A DNA stretch of 64,000 nt from JAOUEA01 sp963762075 (GTDB lineage Bacteria; Actinomycetota; UBA4738; HRBIN12): NCBI GenBank assembly GCA_963762075.1, contig CAVXJC010000002.1, forward strand, positions 386,680 to 450,679, read 5' to 3'. Shown piece by piece: positions 25,225-34,786 of the stretch (position 1 is its first letter; each line of letters opens with the position of its first letter). Below the pieces are notes generated by a model. The model saw only the letters and a program-made list of their open reading frames with translations, was not told the DNA's origin and did no database searches. A program made the translations under genes and the position numbers.

Positions 25225-25900
25225 CGGACTTCCTTAGGTAGAGAGGAACGACATCGAACAGTCGATCGTGCTCCTCCCGCAGGAGACGTGGCACGGCGAG
25301 CTCGACGAGCGCAGCGGCTTCCGGATGTGCCGCGATCGACGATGCGAACTCGATGCGGCTGCCGACTTCCTCGAGCACATGGCGATACAGCATCGCACCG
25401 TTGCCCACCGCCAACACTTCACCCCGCATCGACTGGAGCTCGGCGGCGAGCCGGTCGGGCGCATGAACCTCGTGATCACGTTCACGCACGATGCCCCCTG
25501 GCACCGCCCGGTAGATCGCCGAGAAAACCTCACTTCGGCGAGCGTCGATGATCGCCACGATGCGCCGGGGCGAGTAGCGGGTCGCATACGCGAGGGCATC
25601 GAGGCTCGCGATGCCCACCACGGGCACGTTCACGACCTGGGCGAGGGTCTTCGCGGTCGCCACCCCCACGCGAAGTCCCGTGAACAGTCCCGGGCCGAGG
25701 CCGACCGCCACGCCACCGATCTGGGAGAGCGTGAGATCGCTTCGACGAAGCAGGTCGTGGAGGAGCGGCGTCACCGATTCCTGGCGCGCCGCTCCAGCCA
25801 CCGATGCCTTGGCGATGATCTCGTTCTCGGTGCCGATGGCCACTGATGTCTGTGGGGTCGAGGTATCGATGCCGACGACGATCACGAGGCCACCGTCCAT
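25184..25900 (-). CDS. tsaB: tRNA threonylcarbamoyladenosine biosynthesis protein TsaB
   Basis: This 238-residue paralogue of TsaD acts as a scaffold in the t6A complex. Segments IDTSTPQTSVA and GLGPGLFTGLRVG are the family hallmarks. The downstream part is less conserved, as usual. The ATG start overlaps the tsaE end by 19 bases. The C-terminus overlaps rimI by 41 bases. Gene order tsaE-tsaB-rimI-tsaD is intact. Confidence 0.94.
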   Translation of the reverse strand: MDGGLVIVVGIDTSTPQTSVAIGTENEIIAKASVAGAARQESVTPLLHDLLRRSDLTLSQIGGVAVGLGPGLFTGLRVGVATAKTLAQVVNVPVVGIASLDALAYATRYSPRRIVAIIDARRSEVFSAIYRAVPGGIVRERDHEVHAPDRLAAELQSMRGEVLAVGNGAMLYRHVLEEVGSRIEFASSIAAHPEAAALVELAVPRLLREEHDRLFDVVPLYLRKSDAEIAWDRRVRGL

Positions 25901-26376
25901 GGGAGCACTGCCGCTTCGAGCTCGGCGAACCGTTCGCGCCAGCCGCGACCCTTGGCCGAGATCGAGATCGATCGGACGCTTTCTCCGACAGCATCATCTG
26001 TCATGAGCTCCACGCGAAGTCGCTCGTCGGGCAACAGCTCCTCGATCGTGTCGCCCCACTCGACGAGCAGCACGTCGTCGCCACCACCGAGCTCCTCGAG
26101 ACCGAGGTCGACCACGTCTTGCATCATGTCCAGCCGGTACACATCGACATGAGCGAGACCGAGGATGCCCGAGTACTCCTTGATCAGGGTGAACGTCGGC
26201 GAGGACACCTGCTCTTCGATGCCCAGACCTCGCGCGACGCCCTGAGCGAAGGTCGTCTTTCCGGCACCGAGCTCGCCGGTCAGCACCACGGCATCTCGCG
26301 CCCGCAGCAGCGAGGCGAACGCTTCAGCGACCTCACGCGTTTCCTCGGCGGAGGTTGTCCGCACCGTGACGCGCAC
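25882..26376 (-). CDS. tsaE: tRNA threonylcarbamoyladenosine biosynthesis ATPase TsaE
   Basis: This 164-residue P-loop ATPase drives turnover of the TsaBD complex. The Walker A motif is GELGAGKTT (Lys40), followed by the family segments SPTFTLIKEY, HVDVYRL and VEWGD. The GTG at 26376 begins the conserved N-terminus and lies two bases beyond the udg stop, so translation is coupled. The C-terminus is slightly longer than the family average. Confidence 0.95.
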   Translation of the reverse strand: MRVTVRTTSAEETREVAEAFASLLRARDAVVLTGELGAGKTTFAQGVARGLGIEEQVSSPTFTLIKEYSGILGLAHVDVYRLDMMQDVVDLGLEELGGGDDVLLVEWGDTIEELLPDERLRVELMTDDAVGESVRSISISAKGRGWRERFAELEAAVLPWTVAS

Positions 26377-26378
26377 GA

Positions 26379-27014
26379 TCAGAACAGCTCCATCTGCTCG
26401 AGATCGGGAACATCGACCGCCGACTGGGGCGCCGCGGCCGCGAGACGCACCCTGTCCTCGAGCGTGCGATGGATGAGATGGAAGTCCTCACGCAAGAGCT
26501 CGAATTGCCTCGAACCCTCGCCGCCTCCGTGCAGGATCGCCGCAGGATGGAAGGTCGGGATCACCATGCGACCGTGCCAGTCGTGCACTCGTCCACGCAG
26601 TCGCGTGATGCCAGTCTGTGTGTCCAGCACGAACCGGGTGGCGAAATTGCCGAGCGTCACGACCACCTGTGGCTGGATCAACGAGAGCTGCTCCACGAGC
26701 CACGGAGTGCACGCCTCGATCTCATCGGATCTCGGATCGCGGTTCCCGGGCGGCCTGCACTTCACGATGTTGCAGATGTACACAGATCCCCGGCCGAGAC
26801 CGATCTCACCCAGCATGCGCGTGAGCAGCTGCCCGGCGGCGCCGACGAACGGCTCTCCTTGCTTGTCCTCGTGGAAGCCCGGCCCTTCGCCGATGAACAC
26901 CAGCTCTGCGTGAGGATCTCCCGCGCCGAATACGACCTGGGTGCGACCCTGGGCGAGCCGGCACCTCGTACAGCTCGCCGCTTCGATCGCGGCATCGGCC
27001 AGCGATCGCGTCAT
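26379..27014 (-). CDS. Uracil-DNA glycosylase, family 4 (iron-sulfur type)
   Basis: This 211-residue base-excision enzyme removes uracil from DNA. Four cysteines (15, 18, 86 and 102) match the 4Fe-4S ligand spacing of family 4 enzymes. The water-activating loop is GEGPGFHEDKQGEPFVG, with Glu43 following Gly42, and the uracil-binding histidine lies in FHPAAIL. ATG overlaps the stop of the hydrolase gene (ATGA). Its place in a cell-wall and t6A operon is a matter of shared expression rather than pathway. Confidence 0.92.
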   Translation of the reverse strand: MTRSLADAAIEAASCTRCRLAQGRTQVVFGAGDPHAELVFIGEGPGFHEDKQGEPFVGAAGQLLTRMLGEIGLGRGSVYICNIVKCRPPGNRDPRSDEIEACTPWLVEQLSLIQPQVVVTLGNFATRFVLDTQTGITRLRGRVHDWHGRMVIPTFHPAAILHGGGEGSRQFELLREDFHLIHRTLEDRVRLAAAAPQSAVDVPDLEQMELF

Positions 27015-28084
27015 GGGTCGCTCCGAGTCTTCGACGCCGTGCGGCGACGCGGCCGGGGAGCATGCGCGATCGCAGCCACCGACTCGACGAAAGCGCGGAT
27101 CTCCCGATCGACGATGACGGGGTGTTCCATCATCGCGATGTGACCCGCACCTTCGACCAGCACGAACCGCCCGGCGGGCAACGCGGCGGCGAGCTGCACG
27201 CCGCTCGCAGGAGGCGTGACGCGGTCGTGTTCACCCACGACCACGAGCGCCGGCATCGTGACCCGTGAAAGCACATGGCGAAGGTCGGTCTCGAGCAGCC
27301 CGACGAGCCCTTCGATCCACACTTCCGACGACGCTCGCTCGGCGAGCCGGACCACGTGGTCGACGACGTCACCGGGCGCATCGGGCCCCAGCTGCGTCAG
27401 GCGCACGACCGCGCCGCGCAGGTCGGTCGGACTCGCGAGCACTGCTCTGCGGAGCCTGTCAACCCTCTTCGCCGCCAAGGCCAGCGACCCGAGCCGCGGC
27501 CGCATGAGATCGGTGATCGAGCCCATCGCGCCACGCACGAGCTCCGAGGCCGAGGTGCCAACCAGCACGAGCCCCGCGACCGAGGACTCCATCACATCGG
27601 GCCGTACCTCCGCCATCGCGAGCGCTGCGATCGCGCCCATGCTGTGTCCGACGACCACCACCCGGCGGCCCGGCGCGACGTGCTCGAGCACGGCCGCGAT
27701 GTCGCGCCCCATCGAACGAACCGAGAGGTCGCCGTCGGAAGGATGCTCGCTGGCACCATGACCACGATGATCCATGAGCACGCACCGGTGGTCGGCCGAA
27801 AGGTCGACCCACTGCTCGCGCCACGTCGTCATGTCGAGACTGAACCCATGCACGAACATCAGCATCGGCGCTTCTGGGTCCCCGGCGGCGCGGACCGCCA
27901 GTTGGGTCCCGTCGAACGAGCGCACCGGGCCGAGATCGTCGGGAGGCAGATCGCTCCAGGGACCCCCGGGGCCGTCGCGATCGCTCCGACGGCGCAGGAC
28001 CGTGCGACCGACGGCGCCCGCGACCGCACCCGCGGCGACGGTCGTGGCAACCCCTCCCGCGATCAGGGCCGTGCGCTTCCTCAC
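27011..28084 (-). CDS. Membrane-anchored alpha/beta hydrolase
   Basis: This 357-residue protein has an N-terminal hydrophobic helix (about 6-28) after two basic residues and no lipobox cysteine, so it is probably membrane-anchored or secreted. The alpha/beta hydrolase core carries HGFSLD (oxyanion hole), the nucleophile GHSMG and a C-terminal histidine in GAGHIAMME; the acid is likely in GEHDRVTP. GTG start at 28084 overlaps the alr stop (GTGA). An alpha/beta hydrolase between alr and tsaE is common in actinobacteria. Substrate unknown; the exposed position next to alr suggests the envelope. Confidence 0.82.
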   Translation of the reverse strand: MRKRTALIAGGVATTVAAGAVAGAVGRTVLRRRSDRDGPGGPWSDLPPDDLGPVRSFDGTQLAVRAAGDPEAPMLMFVHGFSLDMTTWREQWVDLSADHRCVLMDHRGHGASEHPSDGDLSVRSMGRDIAAVLEHVAPGRRVVVVGHSMGAIAALAMAEVRPDVMESSVAGLVLVGTSASELVRGAMGSITDLMRPRLGSLALAAKRVDRLRRAVLASPTDLRGAVVRLTQLGPDAPGDVVDHVVRLAERASSEVWIEGLVGLLETDLRHVLSRVTMPALVVVGEHDRVTPPASGVQLAAALPAGRFVLVEGAGHIAMMEHPVIVDREIRAFVESVAAIAHAPRPRRRTASKTRSDP

Positions 28085-29199
28085 GTCGCTCCCCTTCCGC
28101 GATGGCGTCGAGGTACGCGTGCACCGATCCGAGCCAGCACTTCGTAGGCGATGGTGCCGGAATGCGCAGCGAGCTCCCATGCGGTCACCGCCTCCGAGCC
28201 CTGCGTGCCGAGGAGCACCACCTCGTCCCCCGGAACGGGCTCGAGCTCCCCGCAGTCCACGATCAATTGGTCCATCGTCACGCTCCCCGCCACGCGGCAC
28301 CGCCTTCCGCCGATCAAGACGTCAGCCTGAGACGACAGCGTGCGAGCGTAGCCGTCGGCATAGCCCACCGGCACCGTCGCCACCCACGCGTCGCGCCCGA
28401 TCTCGTGATGGTGGCCGTACGAGACGCGCGTGCCTGCACTCACCCGCTTGACGAAGGTTACCGTCGAGCGCCAGGTGAGCGCCGGCCGCAGGCCGAGGTC
28501 GTCCCCGACGCCGGGTGCGGGTTGCACTCCGTAGATGCCGATGCCCGCCCGCACGAGATCGAGCCGAGCACCGGCGAATCCGACCGCGGCCGCCGTGTTC
28601 GCTGCGTGCAGCAGGCGCGGGACGTGGCCCGCTCGTCGTGCCAGCTCGGCCACCTGAGCGAACGCGTCGAGCTGGCGCTTCGTGGTCACCTCGTCGCTAT
28701 CGGCACATGCGAGGTGCGTCCACAGTCCCTCGAGGTCGAGGCCCGCGGAGGCCACCCGGTCGAGGAACGCCACCAGTTCGTCGAGCGGCCAGACACCGAC
28801 CCTGTGCATGCCGGTGTCGGCCTTGACGTGCACACGGATCGGGGTCTGCACCGTCGGCGCCACTGCCGCGAGCCGAGCCAAGCCCGCCTCCGAGTACAGG
28901 GTGAGGGTGAGCCCGGCCGACACGGCGACGACCTCCGCCCCCGGCGGGCACTCCGACAACACCAGCACCGGGGCATCGATGCCCGCGCCACGGATCTCGA
29001 GGCCTTCCTCGACGAGGGCGACCCCGAGCCAGCTTGCGCCGGCATCGAGAGCGGTTCGTGCGATGGCGACACCGCCGTGCCCGTAGCCGTCGGCCTTGAC
29101 GACCGCCATCAGCTCGCTCCCCCCGAACGAGAGCGCACGCACGTTGTGCGCGATGGCGTCGAGATCGACGTCGGCCCACGTCGGACGCAGGCTGGTCAC
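28081..29199 (-). CDS. alr: Alanine racemase
   Basis: This 372-residue PLP enzyme makes D-alanine for peptidoglycan. The PLP lysine is Lys35 in VVKADGYGHG, the helical N-terminal barrel is followed by a C-terminal beta domain with the second catalytic tyrosine in SYGHHH, and GYADGYAR and SVTMDQL complete the family signature. GTG 29199 overlaps the nnr stop by four bases. Next to nnr and acpS it forms the familiar actinobacterial block. Confidence 0.95.
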   Translation of the reverse strand: MTSLRPTWADVDLDAIAHNVRALSFGGSELMAVVKADGYGHGGVAIARTALDAGASWLGVALVEEGLEIRGAGIDAPVLVLSECPPGAEVVAVSAGLTLTLYSEAGLARLAAVAPTVQTPIRVHVKADTGMHRVGVWPLDELVAFLDRVASAGLDLEGLWTHLACADSDEVTTKRQLDAFAQVAELARRAGHVPRLLHAANTAAAVGFAGARLDLVRAGIGIYGVQPAPGVGDDLGLRPALTWRSTVTFVKRVSAGTRVSYGHHHEIGRDAWVATVPVGYADGYARTLSSQADVLIGGRRCRVAGSVTMDQLIVDCGELEPVPGDEVVLLGTQGSEAVTAWELAAHSGTIAYEVLARIGARVPRRHRGRGAT

Positions 29200-30752
29200 C
29201 TCGAACCCCCTCGCTCCGAGTCGTGAGACGCCAACACCAGCCGGATCGCCTCGGGGAGCCGCTCGATCACGTCGCCCGCGAGCGCGCCTTCACCCAGTTC
29301 GCGCTCCGCGAGGGATCCGGCGATCCCGTGCACGTACGCCCCCGCGGCGGCGGCATCGAACACGCCGACGCCGCGCGCCATCAGGCCGCCGATCACGCCG
29401 GTCAGCACATCGCCGGTGCCCGCGGTGGCCAAGGCGACCCCTCCCGTCGGATTGACCCTCGCGACCCCTTCACGGGGCGCGATGACGGTCCTCGCTCCCT
29501 TGAGCAGCGTGGTCGCACCCGACTCGGAGGCGAGCGAGCGTGCAGCTGCCACTCGGTCGGGCGCGACGTCATCGACCGACCCGCGCATCAGGCGGGCGAA
29601 CTCGCCGTCGTGCGGCGTCAGGACCGTGTCGCCCCCGCGCCGTGTGAGGCGCCCGACCTGGCCCTCGAAGGCGTTCAGACCGTCAGCGTCGAGCACGAGC
29701 GGCACCGCACAGCGACCGACCAAGGCTCGAACGAGTTCCGCGGTCTCTTCCTGCCTCGTGAGGCCCGGTCCGATCGCGACGGCATCTGCCCGCTCCGCAG
29801 CCACGAGCATCTGATCGAGCCCTTCGAGCGCCACCGTTCCTTCGTCGGTCTGTGCGAGCGGCAAGAAGATCGCTTCGGCGACACTCGCTCCGACCGAAGC
29901 CACGACGGCGTGTGGCGTCGCAACGGTGACGAGACCCGTCCCGACGCGGCAGGCAGCTCGCGCGATGAGGGCAGGAGCACCCGTCATCGCGCGAGATCCG
30001 GCAACGACGAGCAACACGCCGGAGCTCCGCTTGTGCCCCCTCAGAACACGCCTGGGCAGGATCCCCGCGATGTCATCGGCCTCGGTGAGCGCGACGTTCC
30101 AGCGCAAGAGATCGTCGGGGAACCCGATATCGACGACGCGCACGGTGCCGGCGCGTTCCGCACCCGGCAGCAGGACCGTGCCAAGCTTGATCCCACCGAA
30201 AGCGACCGTGAGCACCGCCCACACCGCTTCGCCGGGCGTGCCTCCCGTCGCCCCGTCGACGCCCGATGGGATGTCGACGGCCACCACCGGCACCGGCGAG
30301 GAGTTGAGCCCCGCGATCGCAGCGGCCGAGCTTCCCTCGGGCCGGCCCCGAAACCCGGTTCCGAAGATCGCGTCGACGGCGACGTCGGCACGGCCGAGAG
30401 CGCGAACGAGATCGGACGACGAGACGAGACGAACGGTCAGTCCCTGCTCGGCCAGGCGCGTGACGTTCTCTCCCGCGGAATGCGTGAACTCCTCGCGCGC
30501 CTCGATGGAGAACAGCTCGACCCGCACCCCGAGACGCGCCAGGTGTCTCGCAGCGACGAGGCCATCGCCACCGTTGTTGCCCTTTCCGCAGACGACGACC
30601 GCTCGCCTTCCGTAGACGCCGCCCGCGACCTCGATCGCGGCCCGAGCCACGGCACGACCTGCTCGCTCCATGAGGTCGACCTCGGGTACACCTCGAGCCT
30701 GCGTCTGCCGGTCGAGATCGGAGGCTTCCAGCGGCGTGAGGACCGGCTTCAC
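29196..30752 (-). CDS. nnr: Bifunctional NAD(P)H-hydrate epimerase/dehydratase
   Basis: This 518-residue repair enzyme regenerates NAD(P)H from its hydrated forms. The N-terminal YjeF epimerase domain (1-215) has CGKGNNGGDGL and DAIFGTGFRG; the C-terminal ribokinase-like dehydratase domain (about 225-518) has TPHDGEFARLM and NPTGGVALATAGTGDVL with the catalytic Asp in GTGDVL. The GTG start at 30752 follows a GAGGCGATC. It is 31 bases after acpS. Fusion of both activities is the common bacterial form. Confidence 0.94.
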   Translation of the reverse strand: MKPVLTPLEASDLDRQTQARGVPEVDLMERAGRAVARAAIEVAGGVYGRRAVVVCGKGNNGGDGLVAARHLARLGVRVELFSIEAREEFTHSAGENVTRLAEQGLTVRLVSSSDLVRALGRADVAVDAIFGTGFRGRPEGSSAAAIAGLNSSPVPVVAVDIPSGVDGATGGTPGEAVWAVLTVAFGGIKLGTVLLPGAERAGTVRVVDIGFPDDLLRWNVALTEADDIAGILPRRVLRGHKRSSGVLLVVAGSRAMTGAPALIARAACRVGTGLVTVATPHAVVASVGASVAEAIFLPLAQTDEGTVALEGLDQMLVAAERADAVAIGPGLTRQEETAELVRALVGRCAVPLVLDADGLNAFEGQVGRLTRRGGDTVLTPHDGEFARLMRGSVDDVAPDRVAAARSLASESGATTLLKGARTVIAPREGVARVNPTGGVALATAGTGDVLTGVIGGLMARGVGVFDAAAAGAYVHGIAGSLAERELGEGALAGDVIERLPEAIRLVLASHDSERGGSR

Positions 30753-30783
30753 GATCGCCTCGCGACGTGTTCGAACCCGGGAC

Positions 30784-31158
30784 TCACGCGCTTACCGCGA
30801 CGGCGAAGGCCACCGCGCTGGTCTTCTCGTGCGTGAAGGTGATCAGCACCTGGGTGATGCCGAGGGCGTCCGCTCGCACCTTGGCGTACCCCTCGAGCAC
30901 GATGTTGGGGGCGCCCGACGGCGCCCGCCCGACGCTGATGTCGTGCCAGCGTTTGCCTCGGTACCCACCGAGAGCTTTGATCGTCGCCTCACGAGCGGCG
31001 AAACGGCCGGCGTAGGACTCTGCGGGTCGTGCCTTGGAGTCACAGTAGGCGATCTCGGAACTGGTGAAGACGCGCTCGCGCATCGTCGGATGGCGAGCGA
31101 GCGCTCGCTCCATGCGGGCGATCTCACAGATGTCGACGCCGAGCCCGACGATCTCCAC
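30784..31158 (-). CDS. acpS: Holo-[acyl-carrier-protein] synthase
   Basis: This 124-residue enzyme transfers 4-phosphopantetheine from CoA to the acyl carrier protein. The magnesium site is in GVDICEI (Asp9) and the FAAREATIKAL segment (Glu and Lys). Length is normal. It leads the operon running to tsaD and the GalE-like gene. GTG 31158 has no ribosome site but a TAAGCT hexamer six bases upstream, so the whole ten-gene operon probably starts leaderless here. Confidence 0.94.
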   Translation of the reverse strand: MEIVGLGVDICEIARMERALARHPTMRERVFTSSEIAYCDSKARPAESYAGRFAAREATIKALGGYRGKRWHDISVGRAPSGAPNIVLEGYAKVRADALGITQVLITFTHEKTSAVAFAVAVSA

Positions 31159-31164
31159 CGGGCA

Positions 31165-31170
31165 AGCTTA
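31165..31170 (-). promoter_or_regulatory. -10 box of a leaderless promoter for acpS and its operon
   Basis: TAAGCT, spacer tgcccg, then GTG at 31158. It lies in the 237-bp gap after glmS. Confidence 0.5.
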
Positions 31171-31193
31171 GAGCCCCGTTCACCCGGGCGTTG

Positions 31194-31343
31194 TCAGGCC
31201 TCGCCTCGACGATCTCCTGCGCTCCGGCGCAACACGATGGCCCCTGCGACGAGCGCAGCTCCGCCCACGAGCCACCACCACCATCGCGACGAGTCTCCGG
31301 GGCGACCGGAGGATACTTTGCCGGCCCGAGGAGCCGCCGCCAC
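31194..31343 (-). CDS. Possible small membrane protein, 49 residues
   Basis: The 237-bp gap between glmS and acpS holds a short frame ending at 31194. From a GTG at 31343 it would encode a basic leader, then four consecutive tryptophans and a hydrophobic helix (about 20-37, rich in Val, Ala and Gly) and a basic tail ending RRGEA. The pattern resembles either a tiny membrane protein or the anchor end of a larger one. No ribosome site or -10 box was found at the GTG, and the frame runs upstream into glmS antisense territory, so the call is weak. Confidence 0.3.
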   Translation of the reverse strand: MAAAPRAGKVSSGRPGDSSRWWWWLVGGAALVAGAIVLRRSAGDRRGEA

Positions 31344-31395
31344 AGGGCCGAACGACGGGCCGCCGAGGGCGGCACGTTCCCTCCATGCCGAGTGG

Positions 31396-33225
31396 CTACT
31401 CGACCGTGACGCTCTTGGCGAGGTTTCGCGGCTGGTCGACGTCGCAGCCGCGCAGCGTGGCCACGTGATAGGCCAGCAGCTGCAGAGGAACGGTGACGAC
31501 GACCGGCGACATGAGCTCGGGCGTGGCCGGAACCTCGAGCACGTGGTCGGCGAAGGCGCCGATCTCGCTGTCACCCTCGGTGGCGACCGCGATCACCCGG
31601 GCGCCGCGGGCCCGCACCTCTTGGATGTTCGAGAGCATCTTCGGATAGACGTGGCATTGCGTGGCGACCGCCACCACCGGCACTCCCTCCTCGATCAGCG
31701 CGATCGGCCCGTGCTTCAGCTCGCCCGCCGGGTGACCTTCCGCGTGCAGGTAGCTCAGCTCCTTGAGCTTGAGCGCCCCCTCGAGCGCGGCCGGATACCC
31801 CGTGTGACGGCCGATGAACAGCATGTCTCGCACATCCTTGTAGCGTTCGGCGAGTTCGCGCACCTGGGCGTCGAGGCCGATCGCGCGTTCTACCTTGGCG
31901 GGAAGCTCATCGAGATCTGCCAGCACTTCGGCGATCTCCTCGGGGAACTTCGTACCGCGCACCTGCGCCAGGTACAGCGCGACGAGGTACTGCGAGACCA
32001 TCTGTGTCGCGAACGTCTTGGTCGCCGCCACACCGATCTCGGGCCCCGCGTGGGTGTAGAGGACGCCGTCGGCCTCACGCGCGAGCGAGGAACCCACGGT
32101 GTTGGTCACCGCGATGACCTGCGAGCCCTGGCGGCGAGCGTGACGCGCGGCTTCCAGGGTGTCGATCGTCTCCCCTGATTGCGAGACGGCGAGCGTGAGC
32201 GTGTCCGGCCCGAGCACCGGGTCGCGATATCGGAACTCGCTCGCGATCTCGATCTCGACTGGAAGGCGGGTCCAGTGCTCGATCGCGTACTTCGCCACGA
32301 GTCCCGAGTGGAACGCCGTGCCGCAGGCGACCACGAAGACCTTGCTGACCTCGCGGAGCACGTCATCGCTCACGTGCAGCTCGTCGAGCGCGAGCCGCTC
32401 CCCGACCGTTCTCCCGACGAGCGTGTCGCGGATCGCCGCGGGCTGCTCTTCGATCTCCTTGCGCATGAAGGTGTCGTAACCGCCCTTCTGGGCGCGCGAG
32501 ACATCCCAGTCGACGGTGATCGGCTGCGGGTCGAGCGCCGCACCGGCGAAGTCCGTGAATGTCGCGCCCTCACGCCGAACCTCGACGACGGTGCCTTCGT
32601 CGAGCGGGATCACGGTGGTCGTTCGGTCGAGCACGGCCGGGATATCGGAGGCGAGCATCGTCTCGCCATCACCGACCCCCACGATCAACGGCGAAGAGAC
32701 CTTCACGCCGACCAGCACCTCGGGATCCGCAGATGAACTCACGACGAGCGAGTAGGCCCCCTCGAGTTGCATCACGGCACGTCGTACGGCATCGGTCAGA
32801 GAGCCGTTGCCGTCGGTGAGCATCTCCTCGATCAGATGGGCGACGCATTCTGTGTCGGTCTCGGAGACGAAGGCATGCCCCTGTTTCTCGAGGCCGGCGC
32901 GTAACGATCGGAAGTTCTCGACGATGCCATTGTGGATCACGGCGATGCGGCCAGCGCAGTCCAGATGCGGATGGGCGTTGCGATCGGTCGGCGCGCCGTG
33001 CGTAGCCCACCGCGTGTGTCCCATGCCGACCGATCCCGACGGCGACTCCCCGGCGAGTGCCGCTTCGAGCTCGGCCAGCTTGCCGGCGCGTTTGACGACC
33101 CCGAGGCCTCCATCGATCACCGCGACACCCGCTGAGTCGTACCCGCGGTACTCGAGCCGCCTGAGGCCTTCGACGATGATCGGAAGCGCCTCGTCGGGAC
33201 CCACGTATCCAACGATGCCGCACAT
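31396..33225 (-). CDS. glmS: Glutamine-fructose-6-phosphate aminotransferase (isomerising)
   Basis: This 609-residue enzyme commits fructose-6-phosphate to amino-sugar synthesis. Cys2 (MCGIVGYVG) is the glutaminase nucleophile; the two sugar-isomerase domains have SQSGETIDT and a C-terminal NLAKSVTVE, the family ending. ATG 33225 follows a TAGGGT box by six bases; a glmS ribozyme is not present. The 57-base spacing to glmM places both hexosamine genes together but with separate promoters. Confidence 0.97.
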   Translation of the reverse strand: MCGIVGYVGPDEALPIIVEGLRRLEYRGYDSAGVAVIDGGLGVVKRAGKLAELEAALAGESPSGSVGMGHTRWATHGAPTDRNAHPHLDCAGRIAVIHNGIVENFRSLRAGLEKQGHAFVSETDTECVAHLIEEMLTDGNGSLTDAVRRAVMQLEGAYSLVVSSSADPEVLVGVKVSSPLIVGVGDGETMLASDIPAVLDRTTTVIPLDEGTVVEVRREGATFTDFAGAALDPQPITVDWDVSRAQKGGYDTFMRKEIEEQPAAIRDTLVGRTVGERLALDELHVSDDVLREVSKVFVVACGTAFHSGLVAKYAIEHWTRLPVEIEIASEFRYRDPVLGPDTLTLAVSQSGETIDTLEAARHARRQGSQVIAVTNTVGSSLAREADGVLYTHAGPEIGVAATKTFATQMVSQYLVALYLAQVRGTKFPEEIAEVLADLDELPAKVERAIGLDAQVRELAERYKDVRDMLFIGRHTGYPAALEGALKLKELSYLHAEGHPAGELKHGPIALIEEGVPVVAVATQCHVYPKMLSNIQEVRARGARVIAVATEGDSEIGAFADHVLEVPATPELMSPVVVTVPLQLLAYHVATLRGCDVDQPRNLAKSVTVE

Positions 33226-33231
33226 GTTCCA

Positions 33232-33237
33232 ACCCTA
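33232..33237 (-). promoter_or_regulatory. -10 box of a leaderless promoter for glmS
   Basis: TAGGGT, six-base spacer tggaac, then ATG at 33225. No ribosome site. Confidence 0.5.
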
Positions 33238-33282
33238 CAGGTGGGACCCGGCCCGAAGTCGGTGGGTCCGCCGCCGGCGTGA

Positions 33283-34611
33283 TCAGCCAGCCAGAGCCTG
33301 CACGACGCCGGCGATGCGTTCGGCATGCTCGCTCGCGAGCTGCTCGGTCTCTGCCTCGACCATGACGCGGACGAGCGGTTCGGTGCCGGAGGCGCGAACG
33401 AGCACTCTGCCGTCGAGGCCGAGCACGGCTTCGGCTTCGGCGACGGCCCTCAGCACGGCTCCATCGACGGCAGTCGAGCGATCGGCGACCTGCACGTTGA
33501 TCATGCGTTGGGGGTATCGATGCATCGACGAGGCGAGGTCGCGGATCGAGCGTCCCGAAGAAGCAGCCAGCGAGAGGAACCGCACCGCCGTGAGCATCCC
33601 ATCGCCGGTGGCCGCAAGATCACCGAAGATCACATGGCCCGATTGCTCGCCGCCGATGACCGAGCCCGTGCGCACCATATCCTCCAGCACGTATCGGTCG
33701 CCCACCTTCGACGAGACGACCTCGATGCCGGCCTCACGCATCGCGTGGTGGAAGCCGAGATTGGCCATGACGGTCGTCACGACCCTGTTCCCGGGCAGCG
33801 CCCGGCGGCCGCGAAGGTCGAGCGCGAAGGCGGCCAGCACCTGGTCGCCGTCGACGATCGCGCCGTCGGCGTCGGCGAACAATGCCCGGTCGGCATCGCC
33901 GTCGAGCGAGACCCCCGCATCGGCTCCCAGACGCACGACCTCGTTCGCGACCACCTCGGGGTAGAGAGCGCCACAGCCGTCGTTGATGTTCTTGCCGTCG
34001 GGATCGGCGTGGATCGCGACGACGTCGGCTCCGAGCTGCAGCAGCAGCGCCGGAGCGAGCTCCGACGCTGCCCCATTCGCACAATCGATGACGACATGCA
34101 TGCCGTCGAGCCGGCCGTGAGCCGCTGCTCGCAGGTGATCGAGGTACCGCGCTCGCCCGTCGCCGATCGGGCGGGTATCGCCGGCCCGGTCTGGCCGCGG
34201 CGAGTCCTCGTCGAGCGCCGCCTCGATCTCGTCTTCGATGTCGTCGGGAAGCTTCGTGCCCGAGGCGTCGAAGAACTTGATGCCGTTGTACTCGGGCGGG
34301 TTGTGCGAGGCCGAGATGACGACCCCGCTCGATGCCCCGAGGTCCGTCGTGATGAAGGCGATCGCAGGCGTCGGCTCGACGCCGGCGATGAACGCATCAC
34401 CTCCGGCTTCCCTGATGCCTTCGACCAAGGCATCTTCGAGCCACTCGCCCGACGCTCGTGGATCGCGGCCCACGACGAACGTCGGGCGCCCCTGACCTCG
34501 GCGCCCGAGCACGAGCACGGCAGCGCGGCCCAGGCGGTATGCGAGGTCCTCAGTGAGATCGGTCCCCGCCAGTCCCCTGACGCCGTCGGTGCCGAACAGC
34601 CGTTGTGCCAC
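33283..34611 (-). CDS. glmM: Phosphoglucosamine mutase
   Basis: This 442-residue enzyme interconverts glucosamine-6- and -1-phosphate for UDP-GlcNAc synthesis. The phosphoserine is Ser102 in SASHNP; the magnesium loop reads DGDADR and the sugar-phosphate loop ASGTEPLVRV near the C-terminus. The GTG start at 34611 is six bases after TAGCCT. Next to glmS, it completes the step between fructose-6-phosphate and GlmU. Confidence 0.96.
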   Translation of the reverse strand: MAQRLFGTDGVRGLAGTDLTEDLAYRLGRAAVLVLGRRGQGRPTFVVGRDPRASGEWLEDALVEGIREAGGDAFIAGVEPTPAIAFITTDLGASSGVVISASHNPPEYNGIKFFDASGTKLPDDIEDEIEAALDEDSPRPDRAGDTRPIGDGRARYLDHLRAAAHGRLDGMHVVIDCANGAASELAPALLLQLGADVVAIHADPDGKNINDGCGALYPEVVANEVVRLGADAGVSLDGDADRALFADADGAIVDGDQVLAAFALDLRGRRALPGNRVVTTVMANLGFHHAMREAGIEVVSSKVGDRYVLEDMVRTGSVIGGEQSGHVIFGDLAATGDGMLTAVRFLSLAASSGRSIRDLASSMHRYPQRMINVQVADRSTAVDGAVLRAVAEAEAVLGLDGRVLVRASGTEPLVRVMVEAETEQLASEHAERIAGVVQALAG

Positions 34612-34617
34612 GACGCG

Positions 34618-34623
34618 AGGCTA
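34618..34623 (-). promoter_or_regulatory. -10 box of a leaderless promoter for glmM
   Basis: TAGCCT, spacer cgcgtc, then GTG at 34611; no ribosome site. Confidence 0.5.
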
Positions 34624-34786
34624 CCCCAGCGAGGGTCGCCCACGCACGATGGCCCTCACACGAGCTCATGGAGCGGCGCCGCACGGCGGTCGAGCTCGGC
34701 TGTTCGCGCCGGTCGTTTCGGCGCGACGACCTCGCTGTTGTCGATGTCCCGGTCTGGGGAGATCTCGGCGTGGGAGGATGGGAGGA

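Noticed and set aside
31396..33300. glmS ribozyme or riboswitch
   Set aside because: The glmS start lies directly behind a -10 box with six bases between, leaving no room for a leader RNA.
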